Assembly: GCA_030549335.1 (NCBI GenBank)
Contig: CM060196.1
Span: 9,377,501-9,441,500, forward strand
DNA: 64,000 nucleotides
Source: Pontederia crassipes
Taxonomy: Eukaryota; Streptophyta; Magnoliopsida; Commelinales; Pontederiaceae
Reading direction: 5' to 3'
Positions 33,609 through 49,204 of the stretch are shown here, piece after piece. The notes below the pieces were generated by a model, which searched no databases, had not been told where the DNA came from, and saw only the letters and a program-made list of their open reading frames with translations. The stretch's first letter is position 1. Every line of letters begins with the position of its first letter. The position numbers and the translations under genes were made by a program.

Positions 33609-36600
33609 ATGGGAAATAGAATAGGTAGGAGGAGGCAGGTAGTGGATGACAAGTACACAAAGCCGCAGGGGCTGTATCAACACCGGGACATAGACCAGAG
33701 GAAGCTTAGGAAGCTTATCCTTGAGTCGAAGTTGGCACCTTGCTACCCTGGGGATGAAGAGTACGCTCTAGATCTTGAAGAATGCCCCATCTGCTTTCTG
33801 GTCAGTGTGTCTTTGCTGTCTTTTTTTTTTTGGTGGGGGAATTACTATCTAATTGAATCCTCTAATGGTAACGCTTTCTGCATTTTGCTTTCAGTATTAT
33901 CCAAGTCTTAATCGGTCAAGGTGTTGTGAGAAAGGCATGTGCACAGGTACTAAAACTTTTCAAAGTTAAAGAGCCTGCCTGAAATTTTCGAGCTCATAAT
34001 TCTTGACAGTTGAGGTTCTTGCAGAGTGTTTTCTTCAGATGAAACCATCAAATCAAAGTCGGGCTGCACAGTATCCTTTTCTTTCCATACTTGCTGTCGC
34101 ATAATCATAGTCTGCAACTCGGGATAATATAAATTGTTTTTTACATAACACGACAGATGCCCATTTTGTAAAACTGCAAACTATGCTGTGGAGTACCGTG
34201 GTGTGAAGACCAAAGAGGAGAAGAGCATAGAACAAATTGTAAGCTTCGTTATATCCTGCTTTCATTTCAGGAAGTCTATTTTGGTCTTATAATCATGGTT
34301 CTGTATTGTATTAGGAAGAGCAGAAGGTCATAGAAGCCCAAATAAGGGTCCAACAGCAAGAGCTTCAGGATGAAGTGGACAAATTGAAGAAGAGGCAAAG
34401 TATTAATTCATCTGGTAGAATAATTGTCCCAGCCGAAGTCGAAAATCACGAAATGAATACTACATTATCTCCAGGTCTTATGTCCTTTATATTTGGCTTT
34501 TACATAAGTTGCTGTAGACACATCTTATCATGCATTTGCAGATCCTCCTCCATTTATGGTAGTTCCATAATATCAATGTGTATATAAGAAAGATTGACCA
34601 TGTTTTATTCCATGACAAGCAGGACAAAGAAATGATATCATTTCATCTGAGGTTGCGTGCTCTGCACAAGCAAGTGCAAGGCCTTCCCACTCGAGGCAGA
34701 ATAGGTGCTATAAGTATTTCCAGATTTTCTGTTATATGAAAATGGTTGTCATAAGATTAGTTCATCTCAAGGTTCTTAAACTCGCGAGTTAGACTCGTAA
34801 ACTCGGACAATTTCAAGCTTCTAGAGCCCAAAATCGAGTGAACTCGGTTCAGAATCGGTGATAGTGGTAAACTCGCCTAGACTCGCGAGTAGACTCGGTA
34901 AAATCGGTAAAATCGTGTGAACTCGTGTGCAATCGTTGGTAGACTCGGAGATAGCTGTAGTTAGGTATTTAAATGAAGTCTGGGGGTATAATTGGAAATA
35001 AAAAATGGATAATTAATACTTTCTGGGTAATTAATACTTTGATGTTATTTTTACATATTTCATAACTTAAGATAGATTTATGTTAATGAAGATCCTTACT
35101 TTTAGGTACATCTTGTTGTTGCAGAAATTTCATATATCATTTTTTATCACTTGCTAATTCAATATTCTATCATTCAAATAACTTAAACTGGCATGTTGCG
35201 ATTTTTTGTATAATGATGAGAATTGCAAGTCAAGATTATCTTCTAGCATTTAGTTTCGACTTAGTTATTTCTTTTTTTCTATCCATAATTTATTCTATTT
35301 ACATTGTTCTTAGTGATTGCACTATTACTTATTGTTTTGACTTAGTAATTCATTTATCTTATACGTATGTGAGTTTTGAAGTTTTTAAAACTGAAAAAAT
35401 GATGTAGGAAAACAATTATAAAAAATTCTTTAGGGTATACAATATGATTTTTTATTTTTTAAAGCTATGATGTAAACTCTACGAGTTTACGTTTCGAGTT
35501 TACGACTCGAGTTTACTAGACGTAAAACGAGTCTACGTGGACTCGAGAGTTTGAAAACCTTGGTTCATCTATCATTAGTTTGAGAAGATAATTCACTAGT
35601 AATGTTAATTTGATGGAGAATCAATAGCTCTGCATTCCACTTTTTGTGTTTTAAAAATAGTACATAAGATGTTCTAGTTTTTCATGGGTCAAATGTTACT
35701 CCAGATTTGCTTTTTCTAATGAAACACTGACAAGCTACCAAAAATCATCCACCATTTCTATGTTCTATCAGTCTAAATAACCTCTAATATTGCGAGGCAA
35801 TGGGCATAGATGTAAACATGACTATGTAATTGGTGTCACTATAATTTAACAAGATTTGAATAAATTGGATGACTGCAAAACATGGTAACCGTCCTTTACT
35901 TCTTCAAAAGAAAATTAACATGTTCCATTGCTCGGTTGCTGTTGAACGCATGTGTAACAGTTGAATTATTTGAATGGCTTCAACTTTCAAAATTTGGAGG
36001 TTTACATCAGTTTTTTTTTCACTTGTTAGCTACTTAATCATATTTTTCCTGAAAGAAGGTACTAATCATATCTTAAAACTTCTAGTTAAAACTTTGGTTT
36101 TAACAAGATCAATAATAAAATTCTAAACATTTTGCTTAGTGCAGCCTCCTCAATGCAATGACTTCTTAATCTATTGGCATACCAGGATTCAACAATTCTG
36201 ATTATTTTCTGAAACTGCCAGATTGTACTGTTTAAGAGTGCATGCTTGACAAAAACTAGAGGCAACAGTTCTTCTTCTCTTGTTAAACTTATTGAATGAT
36301 GCAAAACATTGGCGTATGGCACTAAAGACCGATTTATGATATTGCATTTATGTAACTATAGTATCTCATTTTATTTCATCCATCTGGGAAAAATTATTCA
36401 GGGATGACGATTTTGATCTGGATCTTGAGGACATAATGATCATGGAAGCGATCTGGCTTTCCCTTCAGGTAATGTAATATTAACATTTTGAGGTTGAGTT
36501 GGAGAAAACTCGAGCTGAATATATTTGCTATAAACTTGCTAGATGGCTATTCTAATACAGTTCTGAATCATTTGAAATTCTCCTGCAGTTCGTTGAGAGA

Positions 36601-37754
36601 GCCCTGTAATTATTTGTTTGTGTCAAGTATCGTGCTCCACTAAAGGAGAATGTAATTCTTAGTAGTTTCATGGAACTTTTGAAGACATCTAATTTCAACA
36701 ATCTCATCAAGCTTGTGTTTTCTTCATTACTTAATCGGGTTCATTCATTCAACTGAGGTAGCATACATTGAAAAACTGGGTTATATTCTCAAGGTCTCAT
36801 GCTACCTTTAGGCATTCTTTTACCTTCAAATAGTGAAAGCATTAAATTTGATTATTTTATGCCTCTTTTTTTCACTAGGTCGTGTCACAATTATTCAGTA
36901 TTTTTATACATGATTGAAAGTTTGCACTATTTCTTCCATATTGTAAGCTGCCAATTTTATGTTAAGCTAAGAGTTAAGTTCCCCCAAATGTTGTATCTTT
37001 TTTCATAATTTGAGAAAAATTTTCTACAGACACTTTTACGTGTCCTAAAATTAGCTCTAACACTAGATGTGGACTTTGTCTGATGTCATTCATATGCAAC
37101 CATGCTAAGGGAGAATTTATTTTTCATCAAATTTCTCTACACCAGTCACATACATATAGGTTTAAATAACAAAGCTATATGCATTATTTATTTATTTCAT
37201 CATTTTAGCAGGAGCAGGGAGCTCAAGCAAATCCAGTTTGTTCTAGTAGTCTTTTGCCTGAACCCTCCTACTCAGTAGAATGCCACAATTCTGAGGGCAT
37301 TACACCAAAAATATCTTCTTCTGGTGGCCTGGCTTGTGCTGCTGCAGCCTTAGCCGAGTGCAGACACTTGAATGGAAGTAAAGCTCCAGTTTTCAATATG
37401 CTTCAACAGCCTTGTATATTTCCTGCTGGAAATGCAAGGATTGTGCAGAATCCTCCTCCTGATCGCTGGGTTGAGATATCACTGGATGACGGAAGAGAAG
37501 TGGTGAGGGAACAGTTTGCTGGGTGTTCAACTGAGCACTGGTCGAAGGTAGCTGAGGCAGGGACCAGTTGCGCTGGCTCTACTATTGCAGCAGTGGATTC
37601 AGGGTTTGCGATAGTTCCATTTCCCGAGAGTATTAACATATATTCAGGGAATTATATTCCGGATAGCTTTGAAGATCAAATGATGCTGGCCATGGCCTTA
37701 TCACTGGCTGAAGCTCAGGCTCAGACGAACAGCCAAGGATTTAGCTGGCCTTAG
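33609..37754 (+). CDS. RING-type E3 ubiquitin ligase, GW2/DA2 family
   Basis: Family members are cytosolic RING E3 ligases that limit organ and seed size; rice GW2 and Arabidopsis DA2 are the known examples. Exons read: 33609-33800, 33895-33946, 34025-34070, 34157-34238, 34315-34474, about 34620-34704, 36402-36468 and 37212-37754. The N-terminus [16 protein letters not shown] and the segment [18 protein letters not shown] are hallmarks. The RING runs from [17 protein letters not shown] through [12 protein letters not shown] to [15 protein letters not shown], followed by [12 protein letters not shown] and a Gln-rich helix. A conserved acidic [14 protein letters not shown] and a C-terminal [15 protein letters not shown] follow. 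The join after 34474 is uncertain: a 17-bp micro-exon (34542-34558) is possible but breaks frame unless skipped. The ATG was chosen because it gives the conserved MGN start. The gene is convergent with the AAA ATPase gene, stop codons about 1.05 kb apart. Confidence 0.9.
34768..35562. mobile_element. hAT-type element in an intron of the RING ligase gene
   Basis: The ends are CAAGGTTCTTAAACTCGCGAG and, inverted, CAAGGTTTTCAAACTCTCGAG. A perfect 8-bp target duplication GTTCATCT lies at 34760-34767 and 35563-35570. The subterminal DNA on both sides repeats ACTCG / CGAGT words (AACTCGCCTAGACTCGCGAG, CGAGTTTACGACTCGAG). No transposase is present, so it is non-autonomous. It sits in the intron 34705-36401, away from the splice sites. 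Confidence 0.92.
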
Positions 37755-38810
37755 TTGAATAGCTTCCTGTGAGGATACCCGTGTCATTCTGTTAGTTTAG
37801 CTTCAAATTCCTTCTTCGTTCTTCAGCTTATTTTCCTCAGGTCCTTTCATTGGCTGATTTCCTATCACAAGCATTTGAGAGGTGAGAAGTACGTGGAAAT
37901 AAACAATGAAGATCCATGGGACTGATTTAATTGGATGCCACAGAAGATTACAGTCCGTTTGGCTTGAATATGAATAACATTGGACAACAAACTGAATGGT
38001 AGTGAGATTGATGTTTCATGCTCAAATAAATGACTTTTCAGATAGCTTGTCATGGTTTCTTGTCTACGTGCCCCTCTTTTGTAGCATAACAGCAGAAGCT
38101 GGGCAATCGTGCCAAAGTGAACTGAGATGGGGATTAATGGTGTAAACTCTGTGTTTCTCGTTTTCATCTATGCAGTGCAGGATGAGAATGATTGATTAGA
38201 TTAGGGGCACCCTTTGTTACAGACAGATATAGTAGTGACTGTATCAGTCTTCTGCTTAGTGACTACTTTTGGTTAGTTCATTCTTCTGAAATGGCACTGT
38301 AATTAGTTCTACGGCTATACCTTTTATGAAGTTTGGTATGTCACTCACATGTTAATGTTTCCACTAGTTGTAGACTGTTGCATAAGTTTGTTTCGACATT
38401 TTGGTTTTGTCATGAACCCCACATTTCATGGCAACTTCATGCCTTCTTTTTTGAAAATATTGTTTTTCTCAATAATTGCTCCAAACATTGCTTTATATAT
38501 CTGAGACATCGCCATTATTTCATCTCGGAATCCATAGCACATAAAAGAAAAGGGAAAAAAACATTGTTACAACCCCATTAAAAGTACAGATTTTTTGGTT
38601 ATTCTGAAGCTACAGATCGATGTAGACATCATGTTTGTTTCGAGGTTCAATGTTTCCCATAGTACTCCTCTCAAGCCAAAAACAGGTGTTAACACACAAG
38701 CTGCGAGCCCAGAGCTACCACATGGAGATGCGTAGCTCAGTTGAAGGGATATGATTGTGGAGAGCATTAATCATTTTACGCAGCAGACATTTGTAAAATC
38801 TTCTGGTTGT
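37755..38810. other. Convergent 3' flanks of the RING ligase and AAA ATPase genes
   Basis: Probably holds both 3' UTRs. No open frame of note, repeat or RNA gene is seen. Confidence 0.6.
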
Positions 38811-42349
<3,539 letters not shown>

Positions 42350-42570
42350 TTGCCTTAATCCTTCTCCCTCCTTTTCCTCTTGGATACGTCCAGCACCACG
42401 GCGACCGGAGGAGGTGGTGGCGGTGGTGGTGGTGGAATAACTGGCACAGTGGCAACCTCTTGGTTCAATTCATAGTCCATTTCTTGTAGCATTAATCTAT
42501 TTGTAGTAAAAAAATCTATTTGTAGTAATTAATAGCATGATTGCTTTCAGAATTTCGTATCTCATTCCAA

Positions 42571-42596
42571 TCATCATCATCATCATCATCATCATT

Positions 42597-42690
<94 letters not shown>
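42571..42690. repeat. (TCA)n microsatellite, about 40 units
   Basis: It is 120 bp of TCA/CAT repeat with a single ATT interruption near 42595, about 220 bp upstream of the ATPase start codon (42349). It produces poly-Met, poly-Ile and poly-Ser open frames that are not genes. It may lie in the promoter or 5' leader. Confidence 0.97.
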
Positions 42691-43438
42691 GAGGTGCTAA
42701 AAGTTCGACAAATAAAAAAGAGTTTATTATTCGATTAAAATAGTAATCAAATTTTGTTAACTGAGATACTTGACGTTCTTAGTCTCAAATTGAAAGTTAA
42801 TAGTTCAGCATTATTTTTACTATTTTCTTTCAGATATCGAATTAATCAAATCTTAACAATTAATTATGGATAATAATTTTATTGATGTGCATAATTATAA
42901 TCATATTCATCGCGAATTTAGAATTATTAGCTCTTTCGGCTCGTGCATCTTACATGTCAACTTTTCTTTTGCATTCGCTCTTTTTTAGGCATTTTGTATT
43001 GTTCGTAAAAATGTTTGATTAACATTGGGAGCTCCTTTACGTTAACTTGACTAATTAAAAAGTTAACGTTCTCTTACCCAACGCTAGGATTGAGGAATAA
43101 GTTACAAATTTGACTTGTGAAAAATATTTTATCTTCCAAATTGAGAATATCAACTTTTATCAGAACATAAATTATTTTCATGAGTTTCATTGTGCAATCA
43201 AAAGTAATTCGGAAATATAAACTGTTTTTTTAATGCATATGATATGCAGATGAAAACTTTTTTTTTCTTCCAAATGAAGGAAATAGGTTATCCAAAGTTA
43301 TGATATGCAACTTTTTAATCAAGTGAAGATATTTTCTATCGTTCAAGATTTTTCTGATCTTAGGTCACCTTTTTCGCTGAAGCAAAAGCAAAGGCAGAAA
43401 AGAATTAAGGACAAAAGCACAAATATAAATCATGGAAA
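42691..43438. other. AT-rich intergenic DNA
   Basis: Probably the upstream region of the ATPase gene, then spacer up to the LTR element. No gene seen. Confidence 0.5.
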
Positions 43439-44068
43439 GCGTCACGGGGCGTTTTCTCGTCACACGATTTGTGAAGCCTCGCGGTATCAGTGCCGCTCAA
43501 CTTATAGCTCTTGGCCGTTCAGCGCCAAAATCTTGGAACACATGCAACCGTCTCGCACTGCGTAATATTGCGGAGTACCAAGTTATCCGTCCTTATGAAT
43601 GGCCAAATAGGTACGGGTAACGTCTTTTGCATCTTCAATATGTAATAAGACTCATATACCTATACCTACGGTACACTAGGAGGAGTTCACTAGTGTCTTC
43701 TAAGGTCCAATTATATATTATGTTTCATCATATTTAATACAAGTAAGCTTTTCTTTAATTCTAGTGTCATAACCTTGAACGTAGGGTGGCAACCCACATC
43801 GGTGTACCTTCATAGCGTCTCGTGGTACCTCGGTTGCCCCTTCGGATTTTAAGCGCCCAAGCGCCTGCATTAGTGCCGCAACGCGCTAATACCATGGTCT
43901 CATGACGAGTAGTCCAACACTCTAGTCATATCCGTGATTGAATGCCTATAAGATCGACTCTCGACATAGTCATTTCGATCATAAAACTTCCGCTGCAAAC
44001 TCAAAACAGGCTTGGCTAGGTGCCTATCCGTCGCACGTGGTCTAGTGTCCGAGAATGACCCCGTGACA
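43439..44068 (+). repeat. 5' LTR
   Basis: It aligns with 46923-47580 from GTCACGGGGCGTTTTC to GAGAATGACC..GTGACA. The first base of the expected TGTCAC is altered. The LTRs differ by scattered substitutions and by an insertion of about 25-30 bp (with ATTCATCTTGTAAGGTCATCC) in the 3' copy, so the insertion is not very recent. Confidence 0.85.
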
Positions 44069-45940
44069 AGTGGTACCAGAGCAGTTCTTCCTGCTAGGAT
44101 TACCCAACGACGATAACTCGTTTGTGTCGTCGCAATGTGACCTAGTATAGAAAATGTGCTTCCGCTCAAAAACTCCATCATGCCCAGACGCACTAGTACC
44201 ATGGTCTTTGATCGTGGATGCCAACGAAGAATGCGTGGCAAGCTTCCTCGTCGTGCACCCAGTCATGTCCCACACTATGTTCCTCGTACACCCGTATTGT
44301 GTCAAGGAACGTCCGTCATGCATCATGATGACGGACTAATCGCCCCGCCTAATCGGAACGGTCATGCGTCGCTCACTCGAGTAGATCAATCACCCCAGGG
44401 ATACAGTAAAAAATCTTGAAGTGTCGCGTTACGTCAAGAGTGGCCATATGCTCCGCATGATGATCTTGCGCTACTCATACCATGAGATCGCTTACACAAA
44501 CATCGTGTAACTCGGAGGATCCATATCACATTTAGAGATTGTCAGTCATGCACTATCATGATGACTTGGAGCTGCTCGGTATTTTGTGACGTCGCATCGC
44601 ATGCTCAGTCATGAAACGTGAAGTGCACAATCGCTTCATGAGAGAAATTGGCTCAAATTTAAGCATCAAGGTTTATGGTCCCTTTCGACCAAGGAATATT
44701 ATCCTGTCGGCTAAGGAGCATCAATCACAAGCATCTTATCATGCTACAGCATCACCTGCCACTCAACGATGACTTTCAAGAATGGAGCAAAGCGTTGATT
44801 ACTTGCAAACACTTACGGACAAACTATCGGCCTTGCCCGTCTCGTCAAGTGTCGCCCCGCAAGCGACGTGATGTCATCCATCAAAGGTTGGAATGAACCT
44901 ACTACATACCAACGCAAATCGACGCCTCAATTCAACGACCAATTTGGCAAATGGTCTGAGCGTCGAGCATCGGCGAACCTTGACATGCTGCTGGCAAGCG
45001 TTCTGTCGCCAACCGAAGAAAGGAGTACTTTTTCTCTCGAACAATGCCTCGAGAAATCGAAGCGGCCTCCAAGGATCGCAATCTAAATATTTCGAAGGAC
45101 ACACTAGCGATGTCGACCTTTCGAATGAAGATGAAGGTGGTGTTGGGAGCTCATGCCATGAGTTCACCAACCACAATCCGCTTGCCGAAGCGGAGCGTCT
45201 TCACGAGCACCCCATGGTTCGTTGAAGACTCGAAACGACTATTCTTTCACAAGGGTCGGCCGCCTAGTAGACAAGTATGTCAAAGGCGCATGATCCTTGT
45301 CGACAAGCGCAATGACATCATTTCGTCCATACTGCGGACGGACGAGTATCCAAGGTGCATCCTCTTCGTGAATGAGCATAAAGATCTCACCCCGTCCATA
45401 CTCAAAGGTGTTGCCTAAGCTTCAAAGAAGGTCCTAGGATCGGAAGAAGGCATATCCCAAGAACCCTGTAAGATGTGGAAAACTCAGGATGGTGATGCCA
45501 TCGCGACGATGTGGAATGTGGCAAACATGGATCCTATCGAGACGTGGGATAGAGGAAGTGGCAGCTCATCAATTATGCAAGCCCTGACAAGTTGGTACTG
45601 GAGGTCAAGATCGTTTTGTCCAGCATCGGCCAGATGGGCATGTTGAAGGAGGACGTGAAAGATATCACTGAGCTCTGCCTATAGTGTTCCCAAGAGGATG
45701 AAGACCCAGCGGCGTTGGTGTTCTTCAAGCAGAGGGATTGAAGCTTTGGACTAGGACGGAGTTGGAATGACATGATCGCCCAACTTCCACTCCCTAATCG
45801 CCGCTGTCAAAGCATTCATGCCAAGACAAGTGCCATACCACCAAAGCCCTTGGTCAAGAGCAATGGTGAGGGAGAGAAGTGCAAGTCGCAAAGAGGAAGC
45901 TATTATGACAAAGACAACCCATCGAAGCAGGAGGATCAAG

Positions 45941-46600
45941 TTGAACCACAGGAATGTGGGGAGACTCCCGTCGCTCACTATAGCGACTTGAAGTGGACAA
46001 AATAGAGAATGTCATATTCGAGAACTTTGCTCCACGTCGAACCGTCGAAATATAAGATGACCGCCAAGGGTAAGGTGGCCCCACACTCGACACTCGACGG
46101 ATGAAGAACTTTACGTTGCAACTATCTGCAACATAAAAACAGTAAGTTGAACCACGAGGGAACGTGGGGGACTCTCCTCGCTCACTATGGCGACTCGGAA
46201 TGGACAAGGCATGGATTGTCATATCAAAGAACTTTGTCCCGCCTCAAGACAATCGAAATATCAAGTGATCACCAAGGAGGAGGTGGTCCTGCACTCTTCA
46301 TTCGGCGAAGGAATGGAAGACTCTACGTTGTAGTCGTCTGCAACATAGAGATATTGGGTCAAGCTCACAAAGAGACCTGAGGTGTCCCGAAGCATCCGTG
46401 GGAAGACTCATGTCACTCCTCGTAGCGACCCAAAGCACGCGAAGCAGACAAGTTGCAAATGCGTTATCGAAGAGCTTGTGCTGTTTCAAGTCGTCGAAAT
46501 TCCAGAACGATCATCAAGGATGAGATGGTCCCGTACTTTGCATTTGACAGAAGGGAGACCTTATGTTGCGGCCACCCGCAACATAAAGGCATCGAGTTGA
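45941..46600 (+). repeat. Three ~210-bp tandem repeats inside the LTR element
   Basis: TTGAACCAC...GGGGACTC followed by CTCACTAT.GCGACT and, further on, AGAACTTTG, GTCGAAAT and TGCAACATA recurs at about 45941, 46147 and 46357. The third copy is the most diverged. The repeats lie upstream of the 3' LTR, as non-coding arrays often do in large plant LTR elements. Confidence 0.7.
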
Positions 46601-46922
46601 AGAGAAGTGAAGCCAACAGAGACTTGATGGACGGATAGTTGCTTGATGAAGTCAGATCGCACATGACGGACTCCACTGGCGCTGCACAAGTGATGACCCC
46701 GGATTGGACGAAGGATCAACAAGCGAAGCAGGCCTGATGGAGGAGTCCTCAGCGAGACCCCAAGGAGCGGACATTTCTGGCGCTACGCGATACTGGTGAA
46801 GTAGAAGTCAGGAAAAAAGAAGACAGAATTGAACGAGACAAACGAAGTCAATACTAAAGACGAATGCCCCGAGAAAGTTCGGACAACGGCGTCGGGAGCG
46901 TCGTTGACTTTGATGGGAAGAA

Positions 46923-47580
46923 TGTCACGGGGCGTTTTCCTGTGATACGATGCGTGAAGCCTCGCGACACCAGTGACGCTCAATTTATAGCTCTCGGCCG
47001 CTCAACGTCGAAACCATGGAACACATGCAATGACCCCGTACTGCGTAATATTGCGGAGTACTAAGTTATCCGCCCTTACGGTATTCATCTTGTAAGGTCA
47101 TCCTTATGAATGGTCAAGTATGTGACGTTACCTGTAGAGTACGTCTTTTGCATTTTCAATATGTAATAAGACTCGTATATCTACGGTACACTGGGAGAAA
47201 TTCACTAGTGCCTTTCGAGGCCCAATTGTATGATATGTTTTATCATATTTAATACAAGTAAGTTTTTCTTTAATTCTAGTGTCATGACCTTGAGCGTGGG
47301 GTGGCAACCCACATCGGTGTCTCTTCATGGTACCTCGGTTGCCCCTTCGGACTTTACGTGTCCAAGCGTCTGCATTAGTGTCGCAACGCGCTAATGCCAC
47401 GGTCTCATGACGAGTAGTCCAACACTCTAGTCATGTCCGTGATTGAATGCATATAAGAGCAACTCTCGACATAGTCGTCTCGATCATAAAATTTCCGCTG
47501 CAAACTCAAAACAGACTTGACTAGGTGCCTATCTGCTTAGTCGCCGCGTGTGATCTAGTGTCCGAGAATGACCCGTGACA
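46923..47580 (+). repeat. 3' LTR
   Basis: Begins TGTCACGGGG and ends ACCCGTGACA, so the LTR itself has inverted TGTCACGGG/CCCGTGACA ends. See the 5' LTR for comparison. Confidence 0.88.
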
Positions 47581-47696
47581 TTAGTACTAAAACTGTAAAA
47601 AAAAAGAAAGCAAATGTTATAACTTGCTATTCATATACTTTGTTTGGAACGAATGGGAAGACATTCAACACCAGCTGATATCGATTAAATAATGGG

Positions 47697-48205
47697 GTTC
47701 GCATTATTTTCATAAATTATCCCTAATTTATTACAATTCTTCACATTAGATTAAAGTACGAATTTATTTTTTTATCTCTAAATTATTACAACTTTTTCAC
47801 TTTAAGCCTCTCGTTCATTTCTGTTATATTTTCTATTAATTTATTTTTTATTTTTTATGAAAAAATTAAATTACTTCTCCCTTCATAACATATCAAATAA
47901 TAAGTATAAAAAAAATATTCCTTGTGCCGATCGCTCCTTTCAATTCGGCCCTAAAAATTAAGTGTTCCATTATTCTTTTATTTTTTTATATTTATTATTT
48001 GATGCGTTATGAAGGGATGTGTAATTTAGTTCCTTTCATAAAAAAAAGCAAAACTAATGAAAAATATAACAGAAGTGGATAAAAAAATTAAAGTGAAAAA
48101 GTCGCGATAGTTTAAGAATCTAAAAAATAAGTTCGTAGTTTATGATAAGACATGAAAAATCGTAATAATTTAAGGATGATTTATAGAAATAAATTTTTTT
48201 AAAAC
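47697..48205. mobile_element. Foldback element with arms of about 220 bp
   Basis: The sequence 47700-47930 reappears inverted at 48000-48205. Shared words are AAATTATTACAA/ AAATTATTACGA, ACTTTTTCACTTTAA, TTCTGTTATATTTT, AAATTAC.C.TCCCTTCATAAC and ATCAAATAATAA. The unpaired centre is about 70 bp. No coding potential. It fits a long-armed MULE-type MITE, but no target duplication was resolved. Confidence 0.75.
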
Positions 48206-49017
48206 ATTACTTATTGTTTTTTTCCGATTGTCACCTAAGCAGATTCCATCATTTTTTTAGTTCATGTGAGAGTAAATGGTTAGGTTATACTGATTGCTCG
48301 TAAATTAAAATCTCATATCACCATCGACTAGTTAATTTTATGTTCATCCCAGGTCGCAAGTGTGACTATAAGGGGTGAAATTTGTAGTAAATTTTTTTTA
48401 AGTACGTAAGAAATTTAAAGGGATCAATCTTCATATGAAATTCTCATTACCTAGTGATTAGTCTTTCAGTATCCTTTTCCTAGTCCTACTATTTACAACA
48501 ACACATAAATTTCCACATGCATCTTTGGTCTATGAAGTATTCTATTACTTTTTTTTGGTAATAAAACATTAAGTATCAATAAATAATCAGAATAATGAAG
48601 TAGACAAAATAAAAAAAGAAGATGAACATGAATAATCAATATAAATAAGAGAAATGTTCATGAGTAAAAAATATAGTTTCATTGTGAGCAAACGAAAAAA
48701 TACATTATAATAAATCCTAATCGTATAATAAATCCTAATCCTTGATCCAACAAGAAAAAAATTCCAACAGTGCAAGACCTCCGTTGCCATCACAAATTCT
48801 TAGTTTTTTTTTCACATTTTTTCATAATTTTGAATACAACGTATAATAGTTGGAGGCACACAAACGTATTAATGCAGTTTTCGCAACACAAGAACAGCAA
48901 AATGTAATGCTAGTTTACTTTTTGCAGGTACCATGAGAAAAGAACGTAGAACGACGCTTGAAGTTGGAACTCGAGGCTTCATGGTCTCCAGCTTTTGCGC
49001 ATATATATATAGGCGTA
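48206..49017. other. AT-rich intergenic DNA
   Basis: No gene or bounded repeat seen. Confidence 0.5.
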
Positions 49018-49020
49018 TTA

Positions 49021-49201
49021 GGGTGCAATCATAATTTATGATTGCATCGTACAATCTCATACTTTTAGATCATTAGATTGACATCATTTTGATTCAATGG
49101 TCCAAATTATTTATATTTTGAATAATTGAATTAAAATGATTCCAATCTGATGATCCATAAGTATGAAAGTGCATGGTGTAATCATATATTGTGATTGCAC
49201 T
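49021..49201. mobile_element. Tourist-like (PIF/Harbinger) palindromic MITE
   Basis: The 181-bp unit is an imperfect palindrome over nearly its whole length: GGGTGCAATCATAA at the left faces TTGTGATTGCACT at the right, and inner words such as ATCATTTTGATTCAA face TTGAATTAAAATGAT. TTA flanks both sides (49018-49020, 49202-49204), the target duplication expected for PIF/Harbinger elements. Confidence 0.82.
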
Positions 49202-49204
49202 TTA

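Larger units (their letters stand above)
43439..47580 (+). mobile_element. LTR retrotransposon without coding capacity (LARD-like)
   Basis: Two direct LTRs (43439-44068 and 46923-47580) enclose a 2.85-kb interior. Two bases after the 5' LTR is a primer site TGGTACCAGAGCAG (44071), the Met-tRNA type with one change from the usual form. The 3' LTR reads TGTCACGGGG ... CCGTGACA. The interior shows only short broken frames and no recognisable gag, protease, reverse transcriptase or integrase. It carries three degenerate tandem repeats near the 3' LTR. The purine run before the 3' LTR (TGATGGGAAGAA) could be the polypurine tract. The 5 bp after the element (TTAGT) is not found before it, so the target duplication is not confirmed. 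Confidence 0.85.

Noticed and set aside
42497..42743. Poly-Met, poly-Ile and poly-Ser open frames
   Set aside because: They are produced by the TCA microsatellite on both strands.
44071..44084. A tRNA-like match downstream of the 5' LTR
   Set aside because: It is the short primer-binding site of the retrotransposon, not a tRNA gene; no cloverleaf is present.
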